Positions 51,892-62,300 of a DNA stretch of 64,000 nucleotides are shown piece after piece (the stretch's first letter is position 1; every line of letters starts with the position of its first letter). The notes beneath the pieces are model-generated. The model saw only the letters and a list, made by a program, of their open reading frames with translations. It had not been told where the DNA came from and did no database searches. This DNA is from Clostridiales bacterium (GTDB lineage: Bacteria > Bacillota > Clostridia > Christensenellales > Pumilibacteraceae): the NCBI GenBank assembly GCA_022508445.1, contig JAFLVG010000003.1, positions 1-64,000 on the forward strand, read 5' to 3'. The position numbers were made by a program, and so were the translations under genes.

Positions 51892-53058
51892 TTAATAGCT
51901 CGCTTTAAGCACCGCGCGAATCTCGTCCACCGTAAGCACTTTATATCCGCCTTCCATGACGAGCGTGCTTTTGACTATGCCTTCGAGCATGTCCTTCGTC
52001 GCGCCGAGCTCTGTAATATTCATTACAAGCCCTATGCTCTTCATCCAGCTCTCCATTGCCGACAATCCCTCGGCGGCGACCTGCTCTTTGGTCTTGCCTT
52101 CGGGCGAAACGTCCCAAACATTTACTGCGTAACGCGCGAACTTGTCAAGGCCGTAAGGCATGATGTATCGGTAGTACGGCATGGAAACAGCCGAAAGCGT
52201 CATGCCGTGCGTTGCGTCGGTGTGCGCACCGACAGCTTGACCGAACATGTGTACCATCCAGTCGGTGGTTTTGCCCTTTGCCACAAGCGTGTTGAGCGCC
52301 CACGTCGCAATCCACATGATATTACTCCGCGCTTCGTAGTCGGTGGGATTTTTGACAGCGATGTTTGCGCTGTGAATGAGCGAGCGCAAAAGTCCCTCCA
52401 TAATGTAGTCGGAGGTGTTGTCGTCAGTACCAGAAAAGTACTGTTCGAGAATGTGCGACATTATGTCGTATATGCCCGAAATCATTTGATACTTGGGCAG
52501 AGTGAACGTAAATTCGGGATTGAGCACTGAGAACTTGGGGAACACGTTATCGCCGAAAACATGCCCGATTTTCAACTTTTGCGCATGGTTTGTTATAACC
52601 GCGCCGCCGTTCATCTCACTGCCCGTGCCCACCATTGTGAGAACGCATCCGACGGGCACGACGTCGCACGTCACATCGTCGAACTTAATAAAATACTTCT
52701 CCCACGCGTCTTCGTTGCAGTTGACAGAAACTGACACCGCTTTGGCGTAATCGCAAACCGAACCGCCGCCGACGGCGAGTATTAGATCGGCTTTTGCCGC
52801 TCTCGCCCGTGCAATCCCCTCGTTGAGCTTGTCCACGGTCGGATTGGGCATTACCCCTCCGTCCTCGAATATGTTTTTGCCGTTGGCTTTGAGAATGTCA
52901 ACGACTTTATCGTATATACCGTTCTTCTTGATCGAGCCGCCGCCGTAAACGAGCAAGACGTTTTTGCCGTACTTAGGAAGCTCGTCGTTCAAGCCGTTTA
53001 AAGCGTTGTCGCCGAAATACAGCTTGGTCGGGTTTGAATACGTGAAATTCCCTAACAT
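51892..53058 (-). CDS. Iron-containing alcohol dehydrogenase (butanol dehydrogenase-like)
   Basis: A 388-aa group III alcohol dehydrogenase, BdhA/YugJ-like, reducing aldehydes to alcohols with NAD(P)H. Visible are FTYSNPTKLYFGD at the N-terminus, the nucleotide loop VYGGGSIKKNG, AVGGGSVCDYAKAVS, GTGSEMNGGAVIT, and the metal ligands around DIMSHILEQYFSG and TDATHGMTLSAVS. It follows a membrane-protein gene by 27 bp with a good AAAGGAGAT site. Confidence 0.95.
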   Translation of the reverse strand: MLGNFTYSNPTKLYFGDNALNGLNDELPKYGKNVLLVYGGGSIKKNGIYDKVVDILKANGKNIFEDGGVMPNPTVDKLNEGIARARAAKADLILAVGGGSVCDYAKAVSVSVNCNEDAWEKYFIKFDDVTCDVVPVGCVLTMVGTGSEMNGGAVITNHAQKLKIGHVFGDNVFPKFSVLNPEFTFTLPKYQMISGIYDIMSHILEQYFSGTDDNTSDYIMEGLLRSLIHSANIAVKNPTDYEARSNIMWIATWALNTLVAKGKTTDWMVHMFGQAVGAHTDATHGMTLSAVSMPYYRYIMPYGLDKFARYAVNVWDVSPEGKTKEQVAAEGLSAMESWMKSIGLVMNITELGATKDMLEGIVKSTLVMEGGYKVLTVDEIRAVLKASY

Positions 53059-53085
53059 AATCGAAATCTCCTTTTTATTGATTGT

Positions 53086-53856
53086 TTACTGCTTTGTCGG
53101 ATCTTTCAAGTCGTCGCGCACATAAAGCCCGGGAAGCTTGGGAAAGAATATGCCCATTTCTTTTGCCGCCCGCTTCAAATCCGCCGGCACGACGAATTTG
53201 TCTTTTGTGGTGTTGATGTCAAAGTATTTTATTCTGCCGCCGCCGACCGAGCCGTAGAGCGGCACCCCGTCTTTAAACACTATTTTGCTCTTGAATCGTT
53301 TATCGTTTAACGTAAACGTACCCTTATAAATCTCCTTGCCTTCCTTTACGATTCGCATGTCGGCAACCATGTCGGCAAAGAAATCGAACTTGTACTGCAA
53401 GCAGCTCATCTGTGCGAGCCTTACCGCCTCGCCCCTATCCACTTCGATATTGTATTCGCCGTCCGAAAAGCCCGAACGCGTTTTGGACAGCACCTGAAAA
53501 CAATACCGCTTGTTGCTCTGTTTGTCGAGATATGTGTACTGCAAAAAGCTCATGGGCTTGACCGCACGGAGCGTGTAGTTATAAACGACGAGCGTAATCA
53601 CAAGCACAATTCCGATTATGACAAACACCGTGGCAAGCGTACCGTGAAGCACCATGGTGAGAATGAGCGAAGTAAGCGCACTTGCTCCCATGAATAGGTT
53701 GAGTAAAATTTGCAACGACGTTGTTGTATACACGTCGTTGCGCACGCTCGTTATCTTTTCCGCGCGCTCACGAAGTGTGCGGTGAAAGCGCTCGCGCAAA
53801 TCGTCGGGCTCGTTCGTTTTCGGCTGTTCTGCCGATTGCTCGACCTTTTCTTCCAC
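53086..53856 (-). CDS. Membrane protein of unknown function
   Basis: A 256-aa protein: charged N-terminus of about 45 residues, two helices at about 47-70 and 75-96, then a cytoplasmic domain of about 155 residues (FLQYTYLDKQSNKRYCFQVL). It starts with GTG directly after the purF stop, so it is translationally coupled to purF although a metabolic link is not apparent. No family is recognised. Confidence 0.65.
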   Translation of the reverse strand: MEEKVEQSAEQPKTNEPDDLRERFHRTLRERAEKITSVRNDVYTTTSLQILLNLFMGASALTSLILTMVLHGTLATVFVIIGIVLVITLVVYNYTLRAVKPMSFLQYTYLDKQSNKRYCFQVLSKTRSGFSDGEYNIEVDRGEAVRLAQMSCLQYKFDFFADMVADMRIVKEGKEIYKGTFTLNDKRFKSKIVFKDGVPLYGSVGGGRIKYFDINTTKDKFVVPADLKRAAKEMGIFFPKLPGLYVRDDLKDPTKQ

Positions 53857-55227
53857 TTAGCATTTCTCCATATCGTGGCCGTCGGGGTATTTGCCCGTGA
53901 AGCAAGCTTCACAATACCGTCCGCCGAGACCTACGCGCTCGAACGCCTCTATCGGCAGGTATCCGAGCGAATCGGCGTCTATCGACTTTCTGATTTCCTC
54001 GATGCTCATGCGTACCGCCGCGAGCATTTTCCGTTCGGGTATGTCCGAGCCGTACGGGCAGGAATATACAAACGGCGGCGAAGCTATGCGCATGTGCACT
54101 TCTTTTGCGCCTGCGTCCTTGACCAAGCGTATGAGGTTCGCACATGTTGTGCCGCGAACTATTGAGTCGTCCACAAGCACCACGCTCTTGCCCTCAATCG
54201 CGCCGCGAAGAGCGTTGAGCTTAATCGAAACCGCTTCCCTGCGTATTTCGTCCGTGCCCTTTATGAACGTTCTGCCGACGTAAGAATTTTTCATCAATCC
54301 GTCGACATATCTAATGCCGCTCTCGTACGAATACCCGAGCGCGAAATGCAAGCCCGAGCTGGGCACGCCGATAACTATATCCGCTTTTGCCGGCGCGGCT
54401 TTATAAAGCTCCCTGCCTATATCGATACGCGCTTGATAAACGCTTTTGCCGTCAATATACGAATCGGGCCGTGCAAAATACACAAACTCGAACACGCACT
54501 GCGCAGGCTTCACCTTGTCAACGTCGTCGGTGTAATGCGTAACGCCGTTATCGTCTATCTTGATTAGCTCGCCGGGCTTGACGTCGCAAATCGTTTGTGC
54601 GTGAATGACGTCGAATGCCGCCGTTTCGGACGCGAAATAATATGTATTGCCGCGCTTGCCGAGCGACAGCGGTTTGAATCCGTATGGATCGCGCACCGCT
54701 ATCAGTTTTTTGGGACTCATGACCACAATCGAGAACGCGCCTTTGAGGCGTTTAACAGTTGTCATAACCGCCGCTTCCGCGCTGGGCGTTTGCGTACGCG
54801 CAACCGCTATCATGTTCATCACCATTTCCGCGTGGCTGGACGATTGAAAAATCGCGCCGCGGTGTTCGAGTTCGGAACGCAGTTCGTCGTAGTTGGTTAT
54901 CGTGCCGTTCATGGCAATGGTCATCGTACCCTTGCAGTAGCGTGAAACTATGGGCTGTACTCCGTCGTTCTCCTCTCCGGTGTATCCGTAAAGAACATGC
55001 CCGACGCCGATTTTGCCTTTGAGCGTCGGAAGATTATCCTTGTTGAACACCTCGTTGACAAGCCCCTTGCCCTTTACCGTGTACAGCTTGACATAATCGT
55101 TGGTAACAATGCCGCAGCTTTCTTGGCCGCGGTGCTGTAACGTGTACAGACCGTGATAGAGATCGATTGCAACGTCGCCGCCGTCGAAATCGTATGCGCC
55201 CATTACTCCGCATTCTTCGTGTATCAT
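53857..55227 (-). CDS. purF: Amidophosphoribosyltransferase
   Basis: The first committed enzyme of purine synthesis, converting PRPP and glutamine to phosphoribosylamine. 456 aa. The catalytic N-terminal nucleophile is Cys6 (MIHEECGVMGAYDF), implying a five-residue propeptide. Glutaminase parts include LQHRGQESCGI; the PRPP site is VVLVDDSIVRGTT. CPYG and CEACFTG near the C-terminus are the cysteines of the 4Fe-4S cluster in Bacillus-type PurF. No other pur gene is adjacent, which is unusual for Clostridia. Confidence 0.97.
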   Translation of the reverse strand: MIHEECGVMGAYDFDGGDVAIDLYHGLYTLQHRGQESCGIVTNDYVKLYTVKGKGLVNEVFNKDNLPTLKGKIGVGHVLYGYTGEENDGVQPIVSRYCKGTMTIAMNGTITNYDELRSELEHRGAIFQSSSHAEMVMNMIAVARTQTPSAEAAVMTTVKRLKGAFSIVVMSPKKLIAVRDPYGFKPLSLGKRGNTYYFASETAAFDVIHAQTICDVKPGELIKIDDNGVTHYTDDVDKVKPAQCVFEFVYFARPDSYIDGKSVYQARIDIGRELYKAAPAKADIVIGVPSSGLHFALGYSYESGIRYVDGLMKNSYVGRTFIKGTDEIRREAVSIKLNALRGAIEGKSVVLVDDSIVRGTTCANLIRLVKDAGAKEVHMRIASPPFVYSCPYGSDIPERKMLAAVRMSIEEIRKSIDADSLGYLPIEAFERVGLGGRYCEACFTGKYPDGHDMEKC

Positions 55228-55265
55228 AAGTTTACCGCCTCACTGCTCGGAAATTTAGCAATTTA

Positions 55266-55295
55266 ATAATACCATATTTTCACATAGCTTGGCAA
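55266..55295 (-). promoter_or_regulatory. Promoter of purF
   Basis: Minus strand: TTGCCA (55290-55295), 18 bp, TATTAT (55266-55271), about 30 bases before the ATG. The leader is too short for a purine riboswitch. Confidence 0.65.
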
Positions 55296-55432
55296 GTTTT
55301 TTAACCGTCGTGTATCTACTATAATCATTTATTTTACGCGACTCCCAAGCAACGTCATTGCTATAATATTTTGTCGAGGCTTTGAGATTGCTTACATATT
55401 GCAGTTCATCTTTCAATATTGCACAAAACAAA

Positions 55433-55462
55433 AACATCTCCGCATTTGTGAGCGGAGATGTT
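55433..55462 (-). terminator. Terminator of the surface-protein operon
   Basis: AACATCTCCGC (55433-55443) pairs perfectly with GCGGAGATGTT (55452-55462), 24 bases after the stop of the InlB-repeat lipoprotein, with a T-run on the minus strand. Confidence 0.88.
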
Positions 55463-55485
55463 CTTATTGTTGCTATTTGCACTTA

Positions 55486-58092
55486 CTAGACTAAGTCGAT
55501 TCTAATCGAGGAGATTCCGCCGCTGTTATCAAGTATAAGGGTGAAGCGGTACATTCCTGTCTTTTCGCACACCAGATTGTCTGAATCCGATGCCTTTATA
55601 ATTCCACCGTTTGTGTTATTAGCTGTAACTTGCTTGTTGTCGGCCCAACCGGTTTGCGGCGACTGTCCGTGCGCCTTGGTGAGGAAGCCGAACTTCACGC
55701 CCTCGGTAAACGAGAATTCAAACGTCAGCGTGCCGGCCTTCTTATCGGAAAGAACGAGCCTGTCTTCCCAGTCACCGGAGAACGAGCCGTGAATAAAGAT
55801 ATCATACGCTACTTTAACTTCCTCCGCTTCGCCGTTGCGCACAAACGAGAGCTTCCTAGTACCTGTATTTATGGTCAAGGTGTAGTTACCGCTTGTGCGT
55901 ACAACAACATTGTGGTTACCGTCACCGCTCTCTGCAAAGTATTTGGTATTGCCGGTATTGCCGATAAGAGTTGTATAATCATACGCACCGTTCCATTCAC
56001 TGCCCACTTTGAGTATCTTGAACTCATTGCCCGCATACAAATCAACCGTTATCGAGAACGTTTTGTCGGTTATCTTTTTAAGATGTATGTTTTCGGGTAT
56101 CAAGCTGACACTCGCTATGGTTTTCCAATCAAGCCCCAATGTTGCGGAAGAGCCTACCATATAGTACGGTGAAGCGGAGAGATCCTCTTCGACTTTGGGA
56201 AGCTCGCCGGTCGATTCACCTTCGATCCACAACTTTTTGTAATCGAAGTTAGTGATATCGGTAGCGCCGTAGTTATAGTAGAATGTGTATGTTCCTGCGG
56301 CGATAATGACGTTCTTTCTATCCGACGACAACTGCGCCTTTACCAATTCGGCCTTGCCGAAATGGGCAATGTCGACTGTCTTGCCGCCGAGAACTATGGT
56401 AAGCTCTTTTGTGCCGCCCGAGCCGATTACGACGTTTTCCGCCATAACCTCCATCGCAGCAAGATTTTGCGTAATATCGTTTTTCTTGACAGACTCGACA
56501 TAAATGCCGTCGTTGCCTTGTATTTGTGCCCTTTCGAGCTCTTTTACATAAATAACATGCGAACTGAATCGATAGAGCACGTTGATTATGGAATTGCTGA
56601 TGTCGGCGCCTTCCGCGAGTCTCAACAATTTATCGGGACCCAATGTGATTTTGGGAGTGCTGTACTCGTCAAGTTCAACGTCGGTAACAACCGCACCGTC
56701 GTACCAAATTTCGAGCGCGATGCCCTCTTCTCGGAAGTTAACGTCGTATGCCCAAACTTCGCCCTCTTTCTTGTCTGTGAACGCGCCTTTTTGCGTAACT
56801 TTATTGGGATCCAAATCGTCGGTCCACAGTCCGTCAGCTCCTTCTACGTCTTTTCTGATGTTATCCGTTTCGTAATGCGCGTACACCGTTACCGAGTGCA
56901 GGCTACCTGAGAACACGTAATTCGTGTCTACCAGTACGCCGCCCTCTTTTTCGGTGAACCAGCCTACGAACCTGAGTCCCGTGGGAGCAAATGGTCTGTA
57001 CGGCATGCTTACAAGCTTTTGGTTTTCGGTCGTCAGCACCTTTGTGCCAGGTGCGAGATTGCCGCTGTTTGCGTCAAACGTGATGTTGTATTCCACGAAA
57101 TTATACTGCGCGAAAATGGGAATGCTGTCCGTAAACACCGTGTCGGTATCTACCGGCGTGCCGCCCGTTCGTGCGGTGTACCAACCTGAAAACTCATATC
57201 CCTTTCGAGGCTTCGGCGTGGGAAGCATACTCAACTTCGCACCGACCGTGAACAACTCGTCGATATCGTTTTCGAGCGTTCCCTCGCCCGGATAAAGCGT
57301 TATAATATACTCGCCTTCTTCCAAGTACATTGCATAGATCGTGCAGCTGGCGTAGAACACGGTGCTCGGAGTAACTCTTTTTCCGCCTATTTTTTGGTTG
57401 TACCATCCGACAAAATCCACATCTTCGGGCACATTCGTTGGATCGGGAAGTCCGCTCATCAATTTGCCGTTGTATGTAAGTCTGGACTTTTCGGTTATCG
57501 TGCCTACTCCTGCGTCAAACGTAATCAAAAACTCTTCGCGATAATGCGCGTATAAAGTGACTTCTCTTGTTTTGCCGGTAAACTCGTAATCTGTATCAAC
57601 TTGCTCGCCGACTATCTTTTCGGTGAACCAGCCTACGAATGTATGGCTTTCGGGAGGAGTGGGATCGATGGGGAATGCCAAAAGCTTGCCGTTTACGGTC
57701 TCCATTTTCTCCGTGCCGGGAGCAAGAGTTCCGCCGTTCGGATCGAACGAAACAGTATACTCATTTGATTGGGTTTCGCCCCATTTTGCATGGATGACGC
57801 AGCTAAACGAATATTTGTAGTCTACCGTAAGTCTTTTGCCGCTAAACTGCGACGAAAGATACCAGCCGAGAAACTCCGTATTCTCCTTAAAAGGCGTCGG
57901 AAGCGAAGAAAGCTTGCCGTTTACAGTAGTCGCGGATTTCTCTTCAACAATGCCGCCGTTTGCGTTGAAGGTAATTGTATACACGCCGTTGCCCTGCGGC
58001 GTTTCTTCCGAGCACGCCAAAAGCAACCCACAACATGTTGTTGTAAACATCATAAAAGCCAGAATGATAGCTATCAATCTTCTTGTCTTCAT
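55486..58092 (-). CDS. InlB-repeat lipoprotein with C-terminal carbohydrate-binding-like domains
   Basis: An 868-aa surface protein. Start ATG 58092 (GAGGG upstream). Signal with lipobox GLLLAC. Five or six InlB B-repeats (Listeria-Bacteroides repeat) follow in residues 40-430, each with ITFDANGG-like start, a LxSLPxPxP turn and FxGWYxxxxGGxxVD. The region 600-868 (YYMVGSSATLGLDWKTIASV, FKILKVGSEWNGAYDY, YDIFIHGSFSGDWEDRLVL) resembles starch-binding SusE/CBM-like beta-sandwiches. Probably an extracellular glycan-binding protein; the ligand is unknown. Confidence 0.85.
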   Translation of the reverse strand: MKTRRLIAIILAFMMFTTTCCGLLLACSEETPQGNGVYTITFNANGGIVEEKSATTVNGKLSSLPTPFKENTEFLGWYLSSQFSGKRLTVDYKYSFSCVIHAKWGETQSNEYTVSFDPNGGTLAPGTEKMETVNGKLLAFPIDPTPPESHTFVGWFTEKIVGEQVDTDYEFTGKTREVTLYAHYREEFLITFDAGVGTITEKSRLTYNGKLMSGLPDPTNVPEDVDFVGWYNQKIGGKRVTPSTVFYASCTIYAMYLEEGEYIITLYPGEGTLENDIDELFTVGAKLSMLPTPKPRKGYEFSGWYTARTGGTPVDTDTVFTDSIPIFAQYNFVEYNITFDANSGNLAPGTKVLTTENQKLVSMPYRPFAPTGLRFVGWFTEKEGGVLVDTNYVFSGSLHSVTVYAHYETDNIRKDVEGADGLWTDDLDPNKVTQKGAFTDKKEGEVWAYDVNFREEGIALEIWYDGAVVTDVELDEYSTPKITLGPDKLLRLAEGADISNSIINVLYRFSSHVIYVKELERAQIQGNDGIYVESVKKNDITQNLAAMEVMAENVVIGSGGTKELTIVLGGKTVDIAHFGKAELVKAQLSSDRKNVIIAAGTYTFYYNYGATDITNFDYKKLWIEGESTGELPKVEEDLSASPYYMVGSSATLGLDWKTIASVSLIPENIHLKKITDKTFSITVDLYAGNEFKILKVGSEWNGAYDYTTLIGNTGNTKYFAESGDGNHNVVVRTSGNYTLTINTGTRKLSFVRNGEAEEVKVAYDIFIHGSFSGDWEDRLVLSDKKAGTLTFEFSFTEGVKFGFLTKAHGQSPQTGWADNKQVTANNTNGGIIKASDSDNLVCEKTGMYRFTLILDNSGGISSIRIDLV

Positions 58093-58183
58093 CTTTTCCC
58101 TCATCAATATAATGTTTCGGTTGCGCCGGCGCACATCATCATAAAAATTTATTACGCATAAAAAGCGCAATCAACATGGATTG

Positions 58184-58414
58184 TTATTTTTTCAGTTCTT
58201 CAAGCTCGGCGTATAGTTGGTGCAAGCGATCTCGCTCTTGATCGATCAGATTGGAAAACACGTTAAAATACTGCTCGTCTTCGGGCGAAGGCTTTGTGCC
58301 GGCGAGCATAGCACGCATGAGCGCGGTTTGCGAACGCGCGCGCTTGTGCTCGTAAGCTTCGATTTCGCGCTCGCAATCTTCTATGGCTCTTTTAATTTGA
58401 CTCTTTTTAGACAT
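58184..58414 (-). CDS. Small coiled-coil protein of unknown function
   Basis: A 76-aa, highly charged, all-helical protein (AIEDCEREIEAYEHKRARSQ, DQERDRLHQLYAELEELKK). It lies 21 bp after the preceding gene in the same direction. No family recognised. Confidence 0.6.
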   Translation of the reverse strand: MSKKSQIKRAIEDCEREIEAYEHKRARSQTALMRAMLAGTKPSPEDEQYFNVFSNLIDQERDRLHQLYAELEELKK

Positions 58415-58435
58415 TTTACTACCTCACCGTCAACG

Positions 58436-59335
58436 TTAAGAATTCTTGCCGCCGTTTGTAGCAGCCGCTTCCTGCCGCACTGACGGATCCACTTCTTCTA
58501 CCTTAAACGTACGAGTGGTGCCGGATACTACGCGTTTTACAAGTCCGCGTTGCATAAACGCCATATCACCCTCGTAAGGTACAAAGAAGTCCTGCGCCTC
58601 GTAGCGCGGATTTTTGAATACTTTAAGCTCCTTCATCATGCCCGCAATCATTTCTTTTGCGTATTTGACTCTGCGCACGTTTTTGATACGGTACATCGTG
58701 GGCGTGTCCGCAGTTACGGCAACATTGGAAACGTCCTCAACCGAATATTTTGTTCCGTTGTAACCGTCGGGCACTACGGCAATCAGCATGCTCAATGTTT
58801 TGCCGCGCACGACCAATCTCGCGACAACCATGCGGCCGACGCGGAAGGTTTCACGTTTCCAGCTCATACGACACTTGACGCTGTCGTACGAAAGCAGTTC
58901 GTTTTTAAGCTCGGAATACCATTCCTTGGATTCGCGAGTGAGCTGGGAAAGCTTGGCGGTAAGACTGCGGTTATAGCTGACGCGCTCCGTGCCTTCGGTG
59001 ACATACGTAGGCTCTTCGTCATCGACCTCTTCGCCTTCATCGGGCTCGGGCTCGAAATCGGGATCCGGCTCGGGCTCGGGCTCGGGTTTTTTATTTGACG
59101 CAGGCGGAACTTCGCTCGGCGTAGCCGTGTTGTCAGACGTGTCCGCGTTGACCGAAGCAAGCGGCGGTTGTACGTCGTTGTGCGGCTTTTCCGATTGCTG
59201 TGGCGCCATTACAACCTTGACGACGGGGGCGCGCTTGCGTAATGCGATAATAAACACAATGCCAAGCACTGCCAAAAGCACAATAAACGCGATCAAAACG
59301 ATCATTAAGATCAAAAGTATGGTCTTGTTATCCAT
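58436..59335 (-). CDS. Single-span membrane protein with cytoplasmic domain
   Basis: A 299-aa protein: helix at 5-33, a Pro/Glu/Asp-rich linker with PEPEPEPDPDFEPEPDEGEE at about 84-103, then a domain of about 180 residues (SYNRSLTAKLSQLTRESKEW, CRMSWKRETFRVGRMVVARL). No family is recognised. Its start overlaps the stop of the giant repeat protein by one base, so the two are co-translated and probably act together at the cell surface. Confidence 0.7.
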   Translation of the reverse strand: MDNKTILLILMIVLIAFIVLLAVLGIVFIIALRKRAPVVKVVMAPQQSEKPHNDVQPPLASVNADTSDNTATPSEVPPASNKKPEPEPEPDPDFEPEPDEGEEVDDEEPTYVTEGTERVSYNRSLTAKLSQLTRESKEWYSELKNELLSYDSVKCRMSWKRETFRVGRMVVARLVVRGKTLSMLIAVVPDGYNGTKYSVEDVSNVAVTADTPTMYRIKNVRRVKYAKEMIAGMMKELKVFKNPRYEAQDFFVPYEGDMAFMQRGLVKRVVSGTTRTFKVEEVDPSVRQEAAATNGGKNS

Positions 59336-62300
59336 TAGTTCTCCTTATATCTCCTTATTGCAAAGATAATGACAACGACTGCAAATATGCAGGCGACTGC
59401 ACCTAAAATAATGTCTATGAGCAAGAACGTCTCATCGAAAGCCGGTTCGATAGTAAACTCATAACGCGCTTCGAGCGTTTCGTAACCGTCAAGCTCTACG
59501 CGAGCAATCATGATGTAGTGTCCTGCGGCTGTGGGCTTGTCGGTGAAAACAATGTCCGGATTTTCTTTATTTATATACATATAGAAGACAGTGCCGTGCA
59601 AAGCCTTGCCTACGGGATCGGGACTGTTTTTGCTGAACTCCTCCGACCAGTTTCCGATAGTCGGCGAGGTGTCGTTTACCCAAGCGTTTTTAGAGAGTGC
59701 AACCTCGAACATCATTTCGCTCGTTATCTCTTTCGTGTAGCGAGCGCTCACGGTAGCAACCACTATATACTTGCCCGGAGTGGTGGGGATTTGCGTGCCC
59801 ACATATCTTCTCGTCAAGGCGTCGAGATATTTATATTTAATGTCATCGGCGTCGGGCAAGTTGGTCTTTGCAGTGGGCTTCGCCCAACTACTCTTTTCGC
59901 CGAGATACAGCACCGAAGATATGCGCACATTCTGCTCCCAGACAATCTCGCGGTCGCGAATGGTAAACATGATACGGCTGGAATGATTCTCACCGAGATC
60001 GTCGTTATCCCTTTCGCTCACCGCATAGGAATACATAAAGTACGTGCCGGGTGCAGTCGGGATGTAAAAATCTTCCGCGTATCTCCTGCCCTTGTCAATC
60101 TTTTTAACGCTTAATACTCCGTTGCTGTCTTTGAAATCGGCATTAACTCTCTGCAACTCGTATTCGTTGCCGTTGAGCGTTGCGCTGTAAAACACGAAGT
60201 ACGGCGAACCGCGGAAAGGCTGACCGGACGGCATAGTGACCGTACCGTCGATGTTTGCCGCCCAACCCTCGATGCTGGGCACAACTACCCAGAAGTTTAT
60301 GTCGCTGTTGACGAAAATCTGGAACTCTATTTCTTCACTCAATCCGCTGAATTTTTTGCTCTCGCCTGCGACGCCTACGGACATCATGTACGTACCGACA
60401 GGCGCAGTTGCGAGAAGATTAACGCCCGTTATGCTGTTATAATATTCTTTGTGGTCGCTTTGATTTGTTATAAGTATAACGGGAGTGCCGTAACGCGAAA
60501 CAGCAATAGGTACGTTTACCTCTTCGTCATAACTGCCATAGTACCACGGAGTAATTCTGGGCGTTCCGGTCCAAGCGTTTACGGCAATGCCGACGTTGAA
60601 AGTCGTGTCGAAATCAAACGATTTGTAATTGCCTTTGGCCTCCACATATAAAGACAATGTGTATGTGCCTTGGTCGAGCTCGTTAAGCTTGTCGATGATA
60701 TCGTCCGGCGCATAAATATCTTCAACGAAATTACCCGAGTAGGATCCTTTTGAGTTTACAAGCCGGAACTGCCTGCCTATTGTTTTTCCGCTTGCGTCCT
60801 TGACTTCGAACCAGACAATGCCGCCCGAAGCGGGTATGCCTGTAAACAGATTGACTTTTTTATCGTAATTATGCCACGTCCAAGAAGTCACACCCGGTGA
60901 AACGTTAAACACCCTGTTTTCACTACCAGTGATCTCAAACGTGAGTATATAATCAGCTAAATCGGAGTAATTATCGCTGTCGGACTTCACGAAGAATTTA
61001 GCATAATATGTGCCGACGTTCGCGGGTTGTCTTTCGGCCCACTCATCTTCTCTGCCGTCTGTGGTGTTGTAAAGCACTTTGACTGTGCCGTAACGCGGCG
61101 TGGCAACAGCGCTGATATCCGAGCCGAAAACCCACTCATACGATTTTTCGCCGGTGGATTTAACATTAGTCCCCTTGAATATGGGATCGGTCTCCCAGCG
61201 GTTTGTTGCCTTTTCGATATAAAATACATTCGAAACAGCGAAAAGCTCTTTGTAGTTATTGCTCTTTTCGATTACGGTGATCGTAAGCTTATATCCGCCT
61301 GCAACTACACCGAGTTTGCAAAGCTTACTTATAAGAGCGGCAAGGTCGTTTTCGTTGACTTCTCCGTCTGCGTAGTTTATTGTCGCGCGAGCGGCCTCTT
61401 CATCCCCGTTGTTTAGCTTGTATGTAACAACAACTGTTGCGGAATCGCCGTGCATGGGGACGGGCAAAGCCAATTTGGTGTCTATCTCGCTTTCCCTGTC
61501 GCTGTACTTCCAATTGCTTATGACTATTTTATCGGCATCCTTTTCCCACTCGTTATCCGCTTGGTTTATTTTAAGCAAAATAGTTTCGGAAAGGCCGCCG
61601 TACATATCGTCGCCTGCAATCGAGATAATTAAGGAATAGGCTGTTTCGTTCGCATTAAGCCCTTTAAGCACGTCCATGAAGTTGCTTGTTATATTGTTGT
61701 TGTTGAACGTTATGGTGAGCTTATCGTTATTGTGTTCGGCCTCGAACTCCAATGTATCGGGATATATTCCGTATGTCCAAGTAATATCGGTAGGCTTTTT
61801 CCCTTCTTTCCACGCATTTTCGCTTGCGCTCACCGTTACGGTAACGGAATAGTCAAGAGCGGTATGGTTTATGCCTGCGGCGATATGCGCGGAAGCTATA
61901 TAAGTTCCGGCCCCGTGTTTTTGGAGCTCGGTAATCAACGCGCTCCAAGACGAACCGTTGTACAACGAACCGTTCTCGGTCCCGTCGACTTTTAGCGTAT
62001 ACGTAGCGGTTGAATTCCAACCTTTGTATTCCTGTAATATCGTCGGCTCTTCCAATTCGGGGTTTTGCAACGAGCCGTACACCCAACTGATTTTGGCGCT
62101 GTTTGTACTTTCGGTTGAAACACTCCATTTCGTCGTAATTTGCAATACCTTAAACGAAATATCTTCGTCCAATTTAAGACCTGCGTAAGTAATTGTTTCG
62201 GCAATGGAAACGGCTATGGTGTAGTCACCTGCATACAAAGACGAAAGATAAAGCACCAACGCCTCGAAGGCCGCTTTTGCACTTCCTTCTTCCGCCGCGC

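Noticed and set aside
55255-55482. 75-codon minus-strand frame between the surface operon and purF
   Set aside because: It contains the terminator stem and overlaps the purF promoter region, with no ribosome site; treated as chance.
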